Origin: Clostridioides difficile CD160
GTDB taxonomy: Bacteria > Bacillota > Clostridia > Peptostreptococcales > Peptostreptococcaceae
Assembly (NCBI RefSeq): GCF_000449425.2
Contig: NZ_AVHW01000091.1
Span: 39,450-103,449 of the forward strand
Reading direction: 5' to 3'
DNA: 64,000 bases
Shown: positions 24,639 through 33,595 of the stretch, piece after piece
How positions within the stretch are numbered: the first letter of the stretch is position 1
How the letters are laid out: every line of letters begins with the position of its first letter
Translations under genes and position numbers: made by a program
The notes under the pieces: model-generated
Databases searched by the model: none
What the model was told of the DNA's origin: nothing
Seen by the model: the letters and a program-made list of their open reading frames with translations, nothing else

Positions 24639-26552
24639 CTACTTCTCCCGAGTTGTTGCAATTTCCTTGACATTAGCATCTTCTGGTTTAATGTAAGTTG
24701 GCACTAATTTTCTCATAACACTATCTATTTTTTCAATTTCTTCATTGTTAGTAATTTCTCTTAAAAGTTTTAAGTATTTTGTTATTTTTTCTCTATCAAC
24801 ATCTATTGGTCTACCAATAAAAATCTTTTTATGCTCTGTATCTAACAGACCTTCTTCTGACATAAGTAGTTCTTCATATAACTTTTCTCCTGGTCTAAGA
24901 CCAGAAAACTCAATTTTTATATCAACATCTGGTTCAAACCCACTAAATTTAATCAAATTTTTTGCTAAATCCAATATTCTTACAGGCTCTCCCATATCAA
25001 GCACAAATATTTCTCCACCTTTAGCCATAGCTCCAGCTTGTATAACCAAACCTACTGCCTCTGGTATTGTCATAAAATATCTAATGATATCTGGATGTGT
25101 AACTGTAACTGGTCCACCATCTTCTATTTGCTTTTTAAAAAGTGGAATTACACTTCCATTACTACCAAGTACATTTCCAAATCTAACAGCAACAAATTCA
25201 GTCTCACTTTCAGCATTAATAGTCTGGATAATCATTTCAGCAGCTCTTTTAGTAGCTCCCATTATATTAGTAGGATTTACAGCCTTATCTGTTGATATAA
25301 GGACAAATTTCTTAGCTCTATATTTTGAAGACAATCCAGCTATGTTTAAAGTACCAAATATATTATTCTTTATAGCTTCACCAGGACTTGATTCCATAAG
25401 AGGAACATGTTTATGTGCTGCTGCATGAAATACTACTTCTGGCTTATATTTATTAAATATCTCATCCATTCTTTTTTCTTCTCTTATTGATGCTATTACT
25501 GTCTTTAAATCCAATTTATTTCTGTATTTTCTAAGCAATTCTTGTTGTATTGCATAAGCATTGTTTTCATAATTATCAACTATGATAAGTTCTTTAGGAT
25601 TAAATCCTGCAATCTGTCTGCAAAGCTCTGAACCAATTGAGCCTCCGCCTCCAGTTATTAGAATTACTTTTCCTTCAATATAGTTACTTATCTCTCTTAA
25701 ATTTGTTTTTATTGGCTCTCTACCCAACAAATCTTCTATGTCTACTTCTCTAATCTGTTTTATATCCACTTTTCCGTCTATAATTTCGTAAATTCCTGGT
25801 ATTGTCTTTATTTTACAGTTAGTATTCTTACATATATCAATAATTTCTTTTTTTCTATATTTTTCTATATTTGCAATTGAAAAGATTATTTCATCTATAT
25901 TGTATTTTTCGACTACATCTTTTATATTTGAAGTTGTCCCTACAATCTTTACATTATGAATTATTCTTCCAACTTTATTTTCATCATCATCAATTATAGC
26001 TACTGCTACCTTTTTAAGTTCTGAATTTCTTTTTAACTCCTGTATAACCATTTCTCCAGCATCTCCTGCTCCAATTATAAGGATATTTGAAACCTTACCT
26101 CTAGAATATGTCTTATTCATGACTATTCTTATAGCTCTATATGCTATTCTAGCACCACTTGTAAACATTATAATAAATATTGTATTTAATACATAAAACA
26201 TTATGGGATAATCAAAACCTAATAATTTATTGATTATATAAGCTGGTATTAAATAAGCTAAGGTTGCAATAAAAATAGAGATAATTTCTTCTTCTCCTGC
26301 ATATCTCCATAATGTGTTGTAACACTTAAATAATCTAAATGATACTATATGAAGTACAATATATATACAAGCTGAAATTATTACATCATTGATAGTAAAT
26401 ACATTTAAATTACCTGTCAAACTCAAAGACATTCGAAATGCTACTAGCACGCTACAAATATCTAGAATTAATAATGTTAATTGTCTAAATTTATATTTTT
26501 TAAAAAGCTTATTTAAAAAGCTTTCTTTCTCTAAATCTATACTTTCTCGCAT
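24639..26552 (-). CDS. CapD-like membrane nucleotide-sugar dehydratase/epimerase
   Basis: About 637 residues: four N-terminal membrane helices, a first Rossmann-like domain with NILIIGAGDAGEMVI, and a C-terminal extended SDR domain with GGGGSIGSELCRQI and the SALAH-type AAAHKHVPLME. This architecture is that of UDP-GlcNAc 4,6-dehydratases and epimerases of the CapD/PglF type, suggesting it supplies a modified HexNAc such as the GalNAc of PSII, although the exact product cannot be read. The frame opens at 26579, but that start overlaps the GGAGGG ribosome binding site; the ATG at 26552 is chosen. It is the last gene of the PSII operon. Confidence 0.88.
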   Translation of the reverse strand: MRESIDLEKESFLNKLFKKYKFRQLTLLILDICSVLVAFRMSLSLTGNLNVFTINDVIISACIYIVLHIVSFRLFKCYNTLWRYAGEEEIISIFIATLAYLIPAYIINKLLGFDYPIMFYVLNTIFIIMFTSGARIAYRAIRIVMNKTYSRGKVSNILIIGAGDAGEMVIQELKRNSELKKVAVAIIDDDENKVGRIIHNVKIVGTTSNIKDVVEKYNIDEIIFSIANIEKYRKKEIIDICKNTNCKIKTIPGIYEIIDGKVDIKQIREVDIEDLLGREPIKTNLREISNYIEGKVILITGGGGSIGSELCRQIAGFNPKELIIVDNYENNAYAIQQELLRKYRNKLDLKTVIASIREEKRMDEIFNKYKPEVVFHAAAHKHVPLMESSPGEAIKNNIFGTLNIAGLSSKYRAKKFVLISTDKAVNPTNIMGATKRAAEMIIQTINAESETEFVAVRFGNVLGSNGSVIPLFKKQIEDGGPVTVTHPDIIRYFMTIPEAVGLVIQAGAMAKGGEIFVLDMGEPVRILDLAKNLIKFSGFEPDVDIKIEFSGLRPGEKLYEELLMSEEGLLDTEHKKIFIGRPIDVDREKITKYLKLLREITNNEEIEKIDSVMRKLVPTYIKPEDANVKEIATTREK

Positions 26553-26572
26553 AACTAGAAGCCCTCCATTAA

Positions 26573-26624
26573 ACAGCAAAAGCTACGCACCTAAGCATAG
26601 CCAACAACATCTATCTTTTGCTGT
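26573..26624 (-). promoter_or_regulatory. Two-part hairpin in the PSII transcript before the CapD-like gene
   Basis: ACAGCAAAAG / CTTTTGCTGT (10 bp, 26573-26582 and 26615-26624) encloses a second hairpin GCTATGC / GCGTAGC on the minus strand. It starts about 13 bases after the preceding stop and ends just before the ribosome binding site of the next gene. There is no T-run, so it is not a standard terminator; a processing or stability element is likelier. Confidence 0.55.
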
Positions 26625-26636
26625 ATATTTTTAATT

Positions 26637-27728
26637 TTATTTTTTATGTTTATCCAATATAGAGTCATAAATTTTTTCTATATCATTAAAGTTTAAATTA
26701 ACTTCATAATTATCTTTAACGAATTGACGACCTTTTTTACCCATTCTAAGTCTAAGTTCGTCATTTTCCATTAGTTTTATTATGGCATTTTTTATTTCTT
26801 CTGGTTGTTTTGGCTCTACAATTAAGCCAGTTTCATTTTCCCATACAGATTCTGGATGTCCACCTACATTTGTAACTATAACAGGTACTTCACATGATTC
26901 TGATTCTATAGCTGCCACACCAAATCCCTCTCTTAAAGAAGGAAATACAGTTACATCAAAAGAATTAAAAGTCTTGCTGACATTCTCTGGAGATATTCTT
27001 CCTAAAAACTGAACATCTTCTTCTATTCCTAATTCCTTAGTTAGATTTATTAGGTTGTCCATCTGGCTCCCAGAACCACCTATTTTAAGAATTATTTGCT
27101 TTTCTTTATATTCATCTTTCAGCATCTTAAATGCTTGTATTAAATATTCTATTCCATATTTTTTTTCTAGACTCTTTATAATTCCTATTACAAAAGCATC
27201 TTCTTTTTCTACTTCCATAGGTTTAAATCTATCCATATCTACTCCGAAAAAGGTTACATCCACATGTTTTGCTGTATATTTATTAGCTTCTTTAGCCATA
27301 TCTCTACTATTTGAAAAAATATAGTCAGCTTTTCTAAAGTTATGCTTTATAATTTGTTTTTGTATAAAACCATTGTTAGGGAAATCGTAAATATCAGTAC
27401 CCCAAACAGAAATAATATATGGATGATACCCAAGTAGGCTTCCTATAAATCCATAACTACTTGCATACTGTGCATGCAATATGTCTGGCTTTATTTCATT
27501 TACTAGCTTCTTTATTTTTTTTATTGAGCCTAAGTATCCTGTTTTTTTAGAAATATTTTCATTTTTTAGCTCTTCTACATTAGAACTAAAGTCATAAATT
27601 TTTATCCCTTCCATGTGACCTCCATTTAGAGAGATTACATGAATGTCGTATCCTTTATTTTTAAAAAAACTACACCATTTTAAAGTATGAGGATTTGACC
27701 CATCAGCTAAATAACAAACAGTCTTCAT
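26637..27728 (-). CDS. Glycosyltransferase family 4 (PSII locus)
   Basis: A 363-residue cytoplasmic GT-B glycosyltransferase. The N-terminal domain shows the family opening (TVCYLADGSNPHTLKW), and the C-terminal donor-binding domain has the GT4 E-x7-E motif in PSLREGFGVAAIESESCE, followed by GGHPE. It transfers one sugar of the PSII repeat to the growing lipid-linked unit at the inner membrane face. The individual linkage cannot be assigned. It is followed by the hairpin at 26573-26624. Confidence 0.9.
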   Translation of the reverse strand: MKTVCYLADGSNPHTLKWCSFFKNKGYDIHVISLNGGHMEGIKIYDFSSNVEELKNENISKKTGYLGSIKKIKKLVNEIKPDILHAQYASSYGFIGSLLGYHPYIISVWGTDIYDFPNNGFIQKQIIKHNFRKADYIFSNSRDMAKEANKYTAKHVDVTFFGVDMDRFKPMEVEKEDAFVIGIIKSLEKKYGIEYLIQAFKMLKDEYKEKQIILKIGGSGSQMDNLINLTKELGIEEDVQFLGRISPENVSKTFNSFDVTVFPSLREGFGVAAIESESCEVPVIVTNVGGHPESVWENETGLIVEPKQPEEIKNAIIKLMENDELRLRMGKKGRQFVKDNYEVNLNFNDIEKIYDSILDKHKK

Positions 27729-27733
27729 AATAT

Positions 27734-29029
27734 TTACCTTCCTATCGAATAATACTCAATCCCAAGTTCTTCCATATCTTTAACCTTATAGCAGTTTCTT
27801 CCATCAAGAACAAGAGGATTTTTCATCTTTTCCTTATACTTATGTATATCATAATTTAAGACATCTTTCCATTCTGTCATTATAAAACATATCTCTGCAT
27901 CTTCTATTGTATCATCTATAGAATTTGCATAAAGTATAGAGTCACCAAATATTTTTTTAGTATTATTTACACCAATTGGGTCATATACTGTTACTCTTGC
28001 TCCTCTTTCAAGCAAATATTTTATATTTGGTATAGATGGTGCTTCTCTTATATCATCAGTCTCTGGTTTAAAAGTCAAACCTAAGACAGCAACCTTCATA
28101 TCTTGGAAACTCTCAACTAATTTTGATGCTTTTCTAACTAATTTAAGCTTTTGGCTTTCATTTACTTCGATTGCAGCCTTTACTGTTTTTAGTTCGTAGC
28201 CATTATGTTCAGATAACCAATGAAGTGCTTTTGTATCTTTTGGAAAACAAGAACCTCCATACCCTATTCCTGCTTTTAAAAACTTACTTCCGATTCTATC
28301 ATCATAACTCATTCCTAAAGCTACATCTTCTACATTAGCTCCAGCTATTTCACAGAGATTTGCAATATCATTCATAAATGATATCTTAAGTGCCAAGAAA
28401 TTATTTGATGCATATTTTATCATTTCAGCACTATTTCTATTTGTAACTATTATAGGTTGATTAAATGGTTCATAAATTTGCTGTAATATATCTCTAGCCC
28501 ATTCACTTTCTACACCTATAACGATTCTTGAAGCATGTAAAGTATCTTTTACTGCTGTCCCTTGTGACAAAAACTCTGGATTAGATGCAAGTTCTATTTT
28601 GACATCATTTTTTAAGTTTCTACTTATATAATCTTCTATCTCTTCATTTGTACCAATTGGCACTGTAGATTTTATTACCACTAGAGTATCCTTTGTTACA
28701 GTTTCAGCTATTTGCTTAGCAACTGCCTTTATATAATCTAAATTAGCTGAACCATCACTTCTCTCTGGAGTACCTACAGCTATTAATATTACATCTACAT
28801 CTTCATAAGCTTTTTTATAGTCAGTAGTGTAATCTATTCTTCCTCTATTGTAATTTTTAACCATAAGTTCTTCTAGGCCTTCTTCATATATAGGAGCTAT
28901 TCCCAGCTTCATTGATTTAACTTTTTGTTCATCTACATCAACACAGATTACATTCTCATTACCTACTTCTGCTAGACAAACGCCTGTAACCAATCCTACA
29001 TATCCAGTCCCAGCTATAGCTATTTTCAT
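27734..29029 (-). CDS. UDP-glucose 6-dehydrogenase
   Basis: About 431 residues. The N-terminal NAD-binding motif is GTGYVGLVTG, and the active-site cysteine is in GYGGSCFPKD. It oxidises UDP-glucose to UDP-glucuronate. The upstream in-frame TTG at 29044 lies in the GGAGG ribosome binding site, so the ATG at 29029 is preferred. Uronic acid is not part of the published PSII repeat, as far as I recall, so the presence of this enzyme in the operon is a puzzle; it may serve another polymer or an epimerised sugar. Confidence 0.93.
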   Translation of the reverse strand: MKIAIAGTGYVGLVTGVCLAEVGNENVICVDVDEQKVKSMKLGIAPIYEEGLEELMVKNYNRGRIDYTTDYKKAYEDVDVILIAVGTPERSDGSANLDYIKAVAKQIAETVTKDTLVVIKSTVPIGTNEEIEDYISRNLKNDVKIELASNPEFLSQGTAVKDTLHASRIVIGVESEWARDILQQIYEPFNQPIIVTNRNSAEMIKYASNNFLALKISFMNDIANLCEIAGANVEDVALGMSYDDRIGSKFLKAGIGYGGSCFPKDTKALHWLSEHNGYELKTVKAAIEVNESQKLKLVRKASKLVESFQDMKVAVLGLTFKPETDDIREAPSIPNIKYLLERGARVTVYDPIGVNNTKKIFGDSILYANSIDDTIEDAEICFIMTEWKDVLNYDIHKYKEKMKNPLVLDGRNCYKVKDMEELGIEYYSIGR

Positions 29030-29055
29030 TATCTTTACCTCCAAGTATATAAAAC

Positions 29056-29808
29056 TTATACTCTCTTCTTGATAGCATTAAAAACATAAAAACAAAATAC
29101 ATATAGACTTTTTGGCAAACTTAAATTTTCAACATTCCTATAAGTATTCCAAGTTCGTTTTAATGCTTTTATCTTATTACTTGATATAGAATTTCCAACT
29201 AGCCTATAATTAACTAAATCTTCCTGAATTCCATATGCATATTTTTCCTTTTTAAGTAACTGTAACCAAGTTGCAGTATCTTGTCCTCTTCTTACTAAAG
29301 GCATACTAAACTCTCCTACAATCTCCTTATCAATGACCACTGTAGAACACCCTATTATAGTATTTCTAAGTAATCCTTCATAGTCAATCTTTTTAGGTGC
29401 TCTTGCAACTTTGCTCGTTTTTGTTCCATCTTGTCTCATATATCTATAAGATGTAAAAGAAAACCCGATTTTTTCTTTTAACATATATCCTATCTGAATT
29501 TCTAACTTTTTACTATCCCACAAATCATCACTATCTACAAATGCAATAAATCGACCTTCCGCATTTTCAATACCAACATTCCTAGATACTGCAGCTCCAG
29601 AATTTTTTTCAAGTTCTATATATTTTATTCTAGCATCTTCTTTTTGAAAACTTTTTATAATTTCACTTGAATTGTCCTTAGAACAATCATCCACTAATAA
29701 AAGCTGCCAATTTTTATAAGTTTGATTTTGGATTGACTTTATTGTCTCTGATAAAAACTCTTCTGAATTATATACAGGAGTGATTATCGATACTAAAGGC
29801 TCATTCAT
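29056..29808 (-). CDS. Glycosyltransferase family 2 (PSII locus)
   Basis: About 250 residues with the GT-A fold: opening VSIITPVYNSEEFL, nucleotide-binding VDDCSKDNS and the metal-binding DSDD. It is a close paralogue of the protein at 30786-31535, with the same ending (KALKRTWNTYRN versus KAAMWTWNIYRN). The longest frame begins at a TTG (29832), but the ATG at 29808 follows AAGGAG at good spacing. It adds a sugar to the PSII unit; donor unknown. Confidence 0.88.
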   Translation of the reverse strand: MNEPLVSIITPVYNSEEFLSETIKSIQNQTYKNWQLLLVDDCSKDNSSEIIKSFQKEDARIKYIELEKNSGAAVSRNVGIENAEGRFIAFVDSDDLWDSKKLEIQIGYMLKEKIGFSFTSYRYMRQDGTKTSKVARAPKKIDYEGLLRNTIIGCSTVVIDKEIVGEFSMPLVRRGQDTATWLQLLKKEKYAYGIQEDLVNYRLVGNSISSNKIKALKRTWNTYRNVENLSLPKSLYVFCFYVFNAIKKRV

Positions 29809-29855
29809 ATTTTTACTCTCCTTATATAGCAACTAGCAGTACTATACCAACAAGT

Positions 29856-30764
29856 TTACTTAGATACTAATTTTCTTTGTCCAATATATTTGTAATATCC
29901 TAACGGGAATAATACTAAATACAACAATTTATCAGATATTTTATTGATTTCTCCAAAATAATGGCTGTCAGACAATAACGAATATCTAGCTAAATTTATG
30001 TAATTTTTTATCCACATATATGGATATCTACCTAATGGATATGTATTCTGATTTATTAAATATAAAAACTCTAATGCTCTACCTTTTAATGCATTTTTAT
30101 TTAATATATTTTTAGTCAAACCATCATCCAAATAATCTCTTATTATCATCGGTTTGTTTACACATTTAACTTTATAGTATTTAGACATTTCATTCCATAC
30201 TACACTTTCTGGTAAAAATCTCACTTCTTTTCTTTCTGGAAAAGGAAATTTTATAAGCTCATCAGTTACAAATACTATACTTTTATCTCCCTTAACGCCA
30301 TACTTAAAATATAGGTCTGCAAAGTGACATATTTTCTTATCTTCAGGCATTTCTGTACCTATTAAATCTCCGCTTGGATATACACAAAGGCCAACAACTC
30401 CACTAAACCCTACTTTATTCTCTACAGAATTCCATTCATCATTAGCAATTTCAAGAGAATCTTTAATTAAACCATCATCACTATCTACAATAAAAAATAG
30501 TTCTCCATCTGCATTTTTTACACCTAGGTTTATTGCAGTATGCTTTCCTCCATTTTCTTTGTATATATATCTTATATTTAATTTATTTTCTGATATAAAT
30601 TTTTCAACTAATTCTTTAGTACCATCTCTACTTCCATCATCAACAATCAACCATTCAAAATCATTGAAGTCATAAGTTTGAGCTTTTAAATCATTGTACA
30701 AATTTTCAAGTAAGTGAGCTCTATTATATGTTGGAGTAAATACAGTAAATTTATATTTATACAT
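29856..30764 (-). CDS. Glycosyltransferase family 2 (PSII locus)
   Basis: A 302-residue GT2 enzyme with FTVFTPTYNRAHLLENL, VDDGSRDGT and VDSDDG in the expected order. It has a longer C-terminal part than the neighbouring GT2 proteins (to residue 302, with basic and aromatic segments that may touch the membrane). It lies 23 bases upstream of the next GT2 gene in the operon. Donor and linkage are unknown. Confidence 0.9.
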   Translation of the reverse strand: MYKYKFTVFTPTYNRAHLLENLYNDLKAQTYDFNDFEWLIVDDGSRDGTKELVEKFISENKLNIRYIYKENGGKHTAINLGVKNADGELFFIVDSDDGLIKDSLEIANDEWNSVENKVGFSGVVGLCVYPSGDLIGTEMPEDKKICHFADLYFKYGVKGDKSIVFVTDELIKFPFPERKEVRFLPESVVWNEMSKYYKVKCVNKPMIIRDYLDDGLTKNILNKNALKGRALEFLYLINQNTYPLGRYPYMWIKNYINLARYSLLSDSHYFGEINKISDKLLYLVLFPLGYYKYIGQRKLVSK

Positions 30765-30785
30765 TAATTAAATCTTCCTCTCTAT

Positions 30786-31535
30786 CTAACTTTTTTTAAT
30801 TCCATTTATTCCATAATTAATAAAGTAGTATATAGCTTTGTATAGAGGTATTTTTTCTATATTTCTATATATATTCCAAGTCCACATGGCAGCTTTTATT
30901 TTATTACCACTTAGTGAATTACTAGACTTTCTATATAATGCTAGAACTTCATTTATTCCGTGAGCAATATGCCCTTTTTTCAATATAGATAGCCATAAAA
31001 CATAATCTTCATGTCTTACACCACTCATTTTGATTTCAAAATCTAGTTTAGACTTATCAATTACAACAGTAAGACATCCTAATATATTTCCTTTTAATAA
31101 TCTTTTATAATCTACATTAGGTGGTACTTTTATAACTTTGTTTAATTTTTTATCATTTTCATCCATCAGTTCATATGAAGTAAATGAGATTACATAATCA
31201 TTTTCTAACATAAAGTTTACTTGTTTTTCTAACTTACTACTATTCCATTGGTCATCGCTATCTAAAAAAGCTATAAATTGTCCTGTTGCCTTACTTAGTG
31301 CTAAATTTCTAGCATTAGAGACACCCTTATTAGTCTCAGTCTTTATACATCTTATTCTACTATCTTGTTGCATATAAGATTTGACTATATTAGGACTATT
31401 ATCTGTTGAGCAATCATCAATAATTAACATTTCCCATTCTTGATAAGTTTGGTTTAATACTGATTTTATGGTTGCTTCAATAAATTTTTCAGAATTATAC
31501 ATGGGAGTAATTATAGATACTAAATTCTTCTTCAT
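30786..31535 (-). CDS. Glycosyltransferase family 2 (PSII locus)
   Basis: A 249-residue GT2 enzyme: NLVSIITPMYNSEKFI, IDDCSTDNS and LDSDDQW. It is paralogous to 29056-29808 over the full length, which suggests two equivalent additions (the published PSII repeat contains several similar Glc and GalNAc residues). GAGGAAGG precedes the ATG. Part of the long minus-strand operon. Confidence 0.9.
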   Translation of the reverse strand: MKKNLVSIITPMYNSEKFIEATIKSVLNQTYQEWEMLIIDDCSTDNSPNIVKSYMQQDSRIRCIKTETNKGVSNARNLALSKATGQFIAFLDSDDQWNSSKLEKQVNFMLENDYVISFTSYELMDENDKKLNKVIKVPPNVDYKRLLKGNILGCLTVVIDKSKLDFEIKMSGVRHEDYVLWLSILKKGHIAHGINEVLALYRKSSNSLSGNKIKAAMWTWNIYRNIEKIPLYKAIYYFINYGINGIKKS

Positions 31536-31563
31536 ATTACCTTCCTCATCATTTATAAAATAT

Positions 31564-32739
31564 TTATTTAATTTTACTTATTACACAATCATATATCCTC
31601 TTGCAGTTCTTATTGTCATTATATCTGAAAAACTTATTTCTCTCATTTTTTTGGTTATCCATAACCTCAAAATTATTTTCAATAATATCAATAAGTTTAT
31701 TCACAGCTTCATCATTATTATAAGCTAAAGACCCAAACATTTCACCTTTTAAATCTATATATGAATCAATTTTTTCCATATATTCCTCCAAATCAAATTG
31801 GTAAAACAATATAGGTCTATTCATATATAAAAAGTCTATAGCTACACTTGAATAATCAGTTATATTTGCAGCTGATTTTCTAATTTCATTTGCTAGAGTT
31901 ACCCCTTTATCTAAAAACACAATTCGTTTTCCCGTTATATTTTCTTTTATGTCATCTATAAACTCATGCATAAGATGATGCATATAAATTTTTACATTTA
32001 TATCTTTCTCATCTAGTATTTTATTTAACTTGTCATCATTCAAAAAATTCATTATACTTTTAAAATAATCTGTATCTGTAAATTTTCCTGAACTAAATTT
32101 TATCCAATCTCTCCATGTAGGAGTATATAGTATATCTCGTGTTTGTGCAACTTCATTTGTTGGTAAATTGTCGTATCTTGCATTTCCAATTATATAAACT
32201 GAGTCATCCAACATTCCCCAGTCATTTACCATAACATTTCTTTCAAACTCAGAACTTGCTGTAACTATATTATAGCTTTTATATAGATTATCTATAATAT
32301 TTTTGAATTTTTTATTCATTGGTTTTCTCTTTTTAAAACTTATAGTCCCATGATTTAAGAACACTTTTACCGTCTTTTTATGAAAATAATTAAGAACAGG
32401 TACAGCAAAATTATATGGTGCTATATCTGCTGATGGCGCATGTGAAAATACTATAGCTTTTGAATTGTAATAATATAGATAGTTTTCTACACTTCCTCTT
32501 ATTAATTTTTTGCCTGGAATTTTATCGAATACTTTACTGTCTTTATTTACTACCCAATAAGTTTCTACATCATTATGTTCTTTCAACATATACTCATAAA
32601 AGAACTTTGCATTATCATTGTATATATCTCCTGAATGTCCACCTATAAGCCAGATATTTCTACCATTAAACTTATGCTTATTAAATGGATACATAAAAAA
32701 AGCCAAAAGCATATTTATTAAAAATTTAACCTTGTCCAT
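31564..32739 (-). CDS. CDP-glycerol:polyglycerophosphotransferase-like enzyme
   Basis: About 391 residues of the glycerophosphotransferase family (PF04464), which usually builds teichoic acids from CDP-glycerol. Signature stretches are WLIGGHSGDIYNDNAKFF, FLNHGT and the late ITDYSSVAIDFLYMNRP. PSII is not a glycerol-phosphate polymer but has a phosphodiester at mannose, so this enzyme might transfer a phospho-sugar or add a side group; that is inference. The frame opens at 32754, but the ATG at 32739 has the better-placed ribosome binding site. Confidence 0.87.
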   Translation of the reverse strand: MDKVKFLINMLLAFFMYPFNKHKFNGRNIWLIGGHSGDIYNDNAKFFYEYMLKEHNDVETYWVVNKDSKVFDKIPGKKLIRGSVENYLYYYNSKAIVFSHAPSADIAPYNFAVPVLNYFHKKTVKVFLNHGTISFKKRKPMNKKFKNIIDNLYKSYNIVTASSEFERNVMVNDWGMLDDSVYIIGNARYDNLPTNEVAQTRDILYTPTWRDWIKFSSGKFTDTDYFKSIMNFLNDDKLNKILDEKDINVKIYMHHLMHEFIDDIKENITGKRIVFLDKGVTLANEIRKSAANITDYSSVAIDFLYMNRPILFYQFDLEEYMEKIDSYIDLKGEMFGSLAYNNDEAVNKLIDIIENNFEVMDNQKNERNKFFRYNDNKNCKRIYDCVISKIK

Positions 32740-32753
32740 AAACACCATCCTCA

Positions 32754-33593
32754 TTATAACTTATACTGTCTAAATCCATTAATTCTTCCTTTTATAGTGG
32801 CACTATGATAATCTCTGTTGGAACTCAATATAAGACCGCCTATATTTCTTACAAGTTTTGATGCCATAACCTTTACAAACTTATAATTCTTTCTGTAGAT
32901 TATTTCTTTTTTGCAGAGTGCTCCAAAACCTCTTCCATAGTTATAATCTTTTTGATACTTTTCTTTAGATTTAGAATGTTTTTTTGCAGGATGGTAAATT
33001 ATATCATCTCCAAAGTATTTTCCTTTAAATCCTAAGCTCAATAAATTTAAAACATAATCTATCTCTTCACCAGCACCAAATTCTCCACCAACACCTAATT
33101 TTTCATCAAATCTTGTATATTCGTTCTCTTCAAAATCAACAAAAAAAGTTATAGATGTTATAGTATTTAAAACGTTGGAACTTGTAATATCACAAGTTCC
33201 ATCCGCCATTTTTTTAAATGCATCAATTTTATTTGCATCCATAGTTTTGCAACTGTATATTTTATAATCTTTATTTTGATTAAAGAAATTTATAACTTTT
33301 TCTAATGTATCACTTTCGTAAACACAGTCATCATCAGGGAAGCCTATAATTTGCCCTTTAGCATTGTCTATGCCTACATTTCTGTTATAACTTAATCCTG
33401 GCTTATCACTTTTTATATACTTTATATCTAACTTATCAACGTATTTATCAACTATATCTTTAACTTTGTTATTATTATTTTGGTCTACTACTATAAGTTC
33501 AAAGTTTTTGTAAGTTTGACTTTTTAAACTGTCCATAAGTAAGTATATATCATCATATCTATTTAATGTTGGCATTATTAATGATATTAACAT
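32754..33593 (-). CDS. Glycosyltransferase family 2 (PSII locus)
   Basis: A 279-residue GT2 enzyme with ISLIMPTLNRYDDIYLLM, VVDQNNNNK and the metal-binding FPDDDC. The middle has VGGEFGAGEEIDYVLNLL, the ED-type motif found in this GT2 subgroup. AGGAGG precedes the ATG. It overlaps or abuts the preceding and following genes, as expected for one operon. Donor unknown. Confidence 0.88.
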   Translation of the reverse strand: MLISLIMPTLNRYDDIYLLMDSLKSQTYKNFELIVVDQNNNNKVKDIVDKYVDKLDIKYIKSDKPGLSYNRNVGIDNAKGQIIGFPDDDCVYESDTLEKVINFFNQNKDYKIYSCKTMDANKIDAFKKMADGTCDITSSNVLNTITSITFFVDFEENEYTRFDEKLGVGGEFGAGEEIDYVLNLLSLGFKGKYFGDDIIYHPAKKHSKSKEKYQKDYNYGRGFGALCKKEIIYRKNYKFVKVMASKLVRNIGGLILSSNRDYHSATIKGRINGFRQYKL

Positions 33594-33595
33594 TA

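Noticed and set aside
24745..25428. 227-codon plus-strand frame opposite the CapD-like gene
   Set aside because: Antisense shadow of a gene with clear domains; no ribosome binding site, and its protein sequence has no recognisable family pattern.
26573..26624. Hairpin as a terminator or known riboswitch
   Set aside because: No T-run follows, the next gene is 20 bases away in the same operon, and no riboswitch consensus that I know is present.
30786..31535. Duplicate GT2 genes as an assembly artefact
   Set aside because: The two paralogues (with 29056-29808) differ throughout, and each has its own ribosome binding site.
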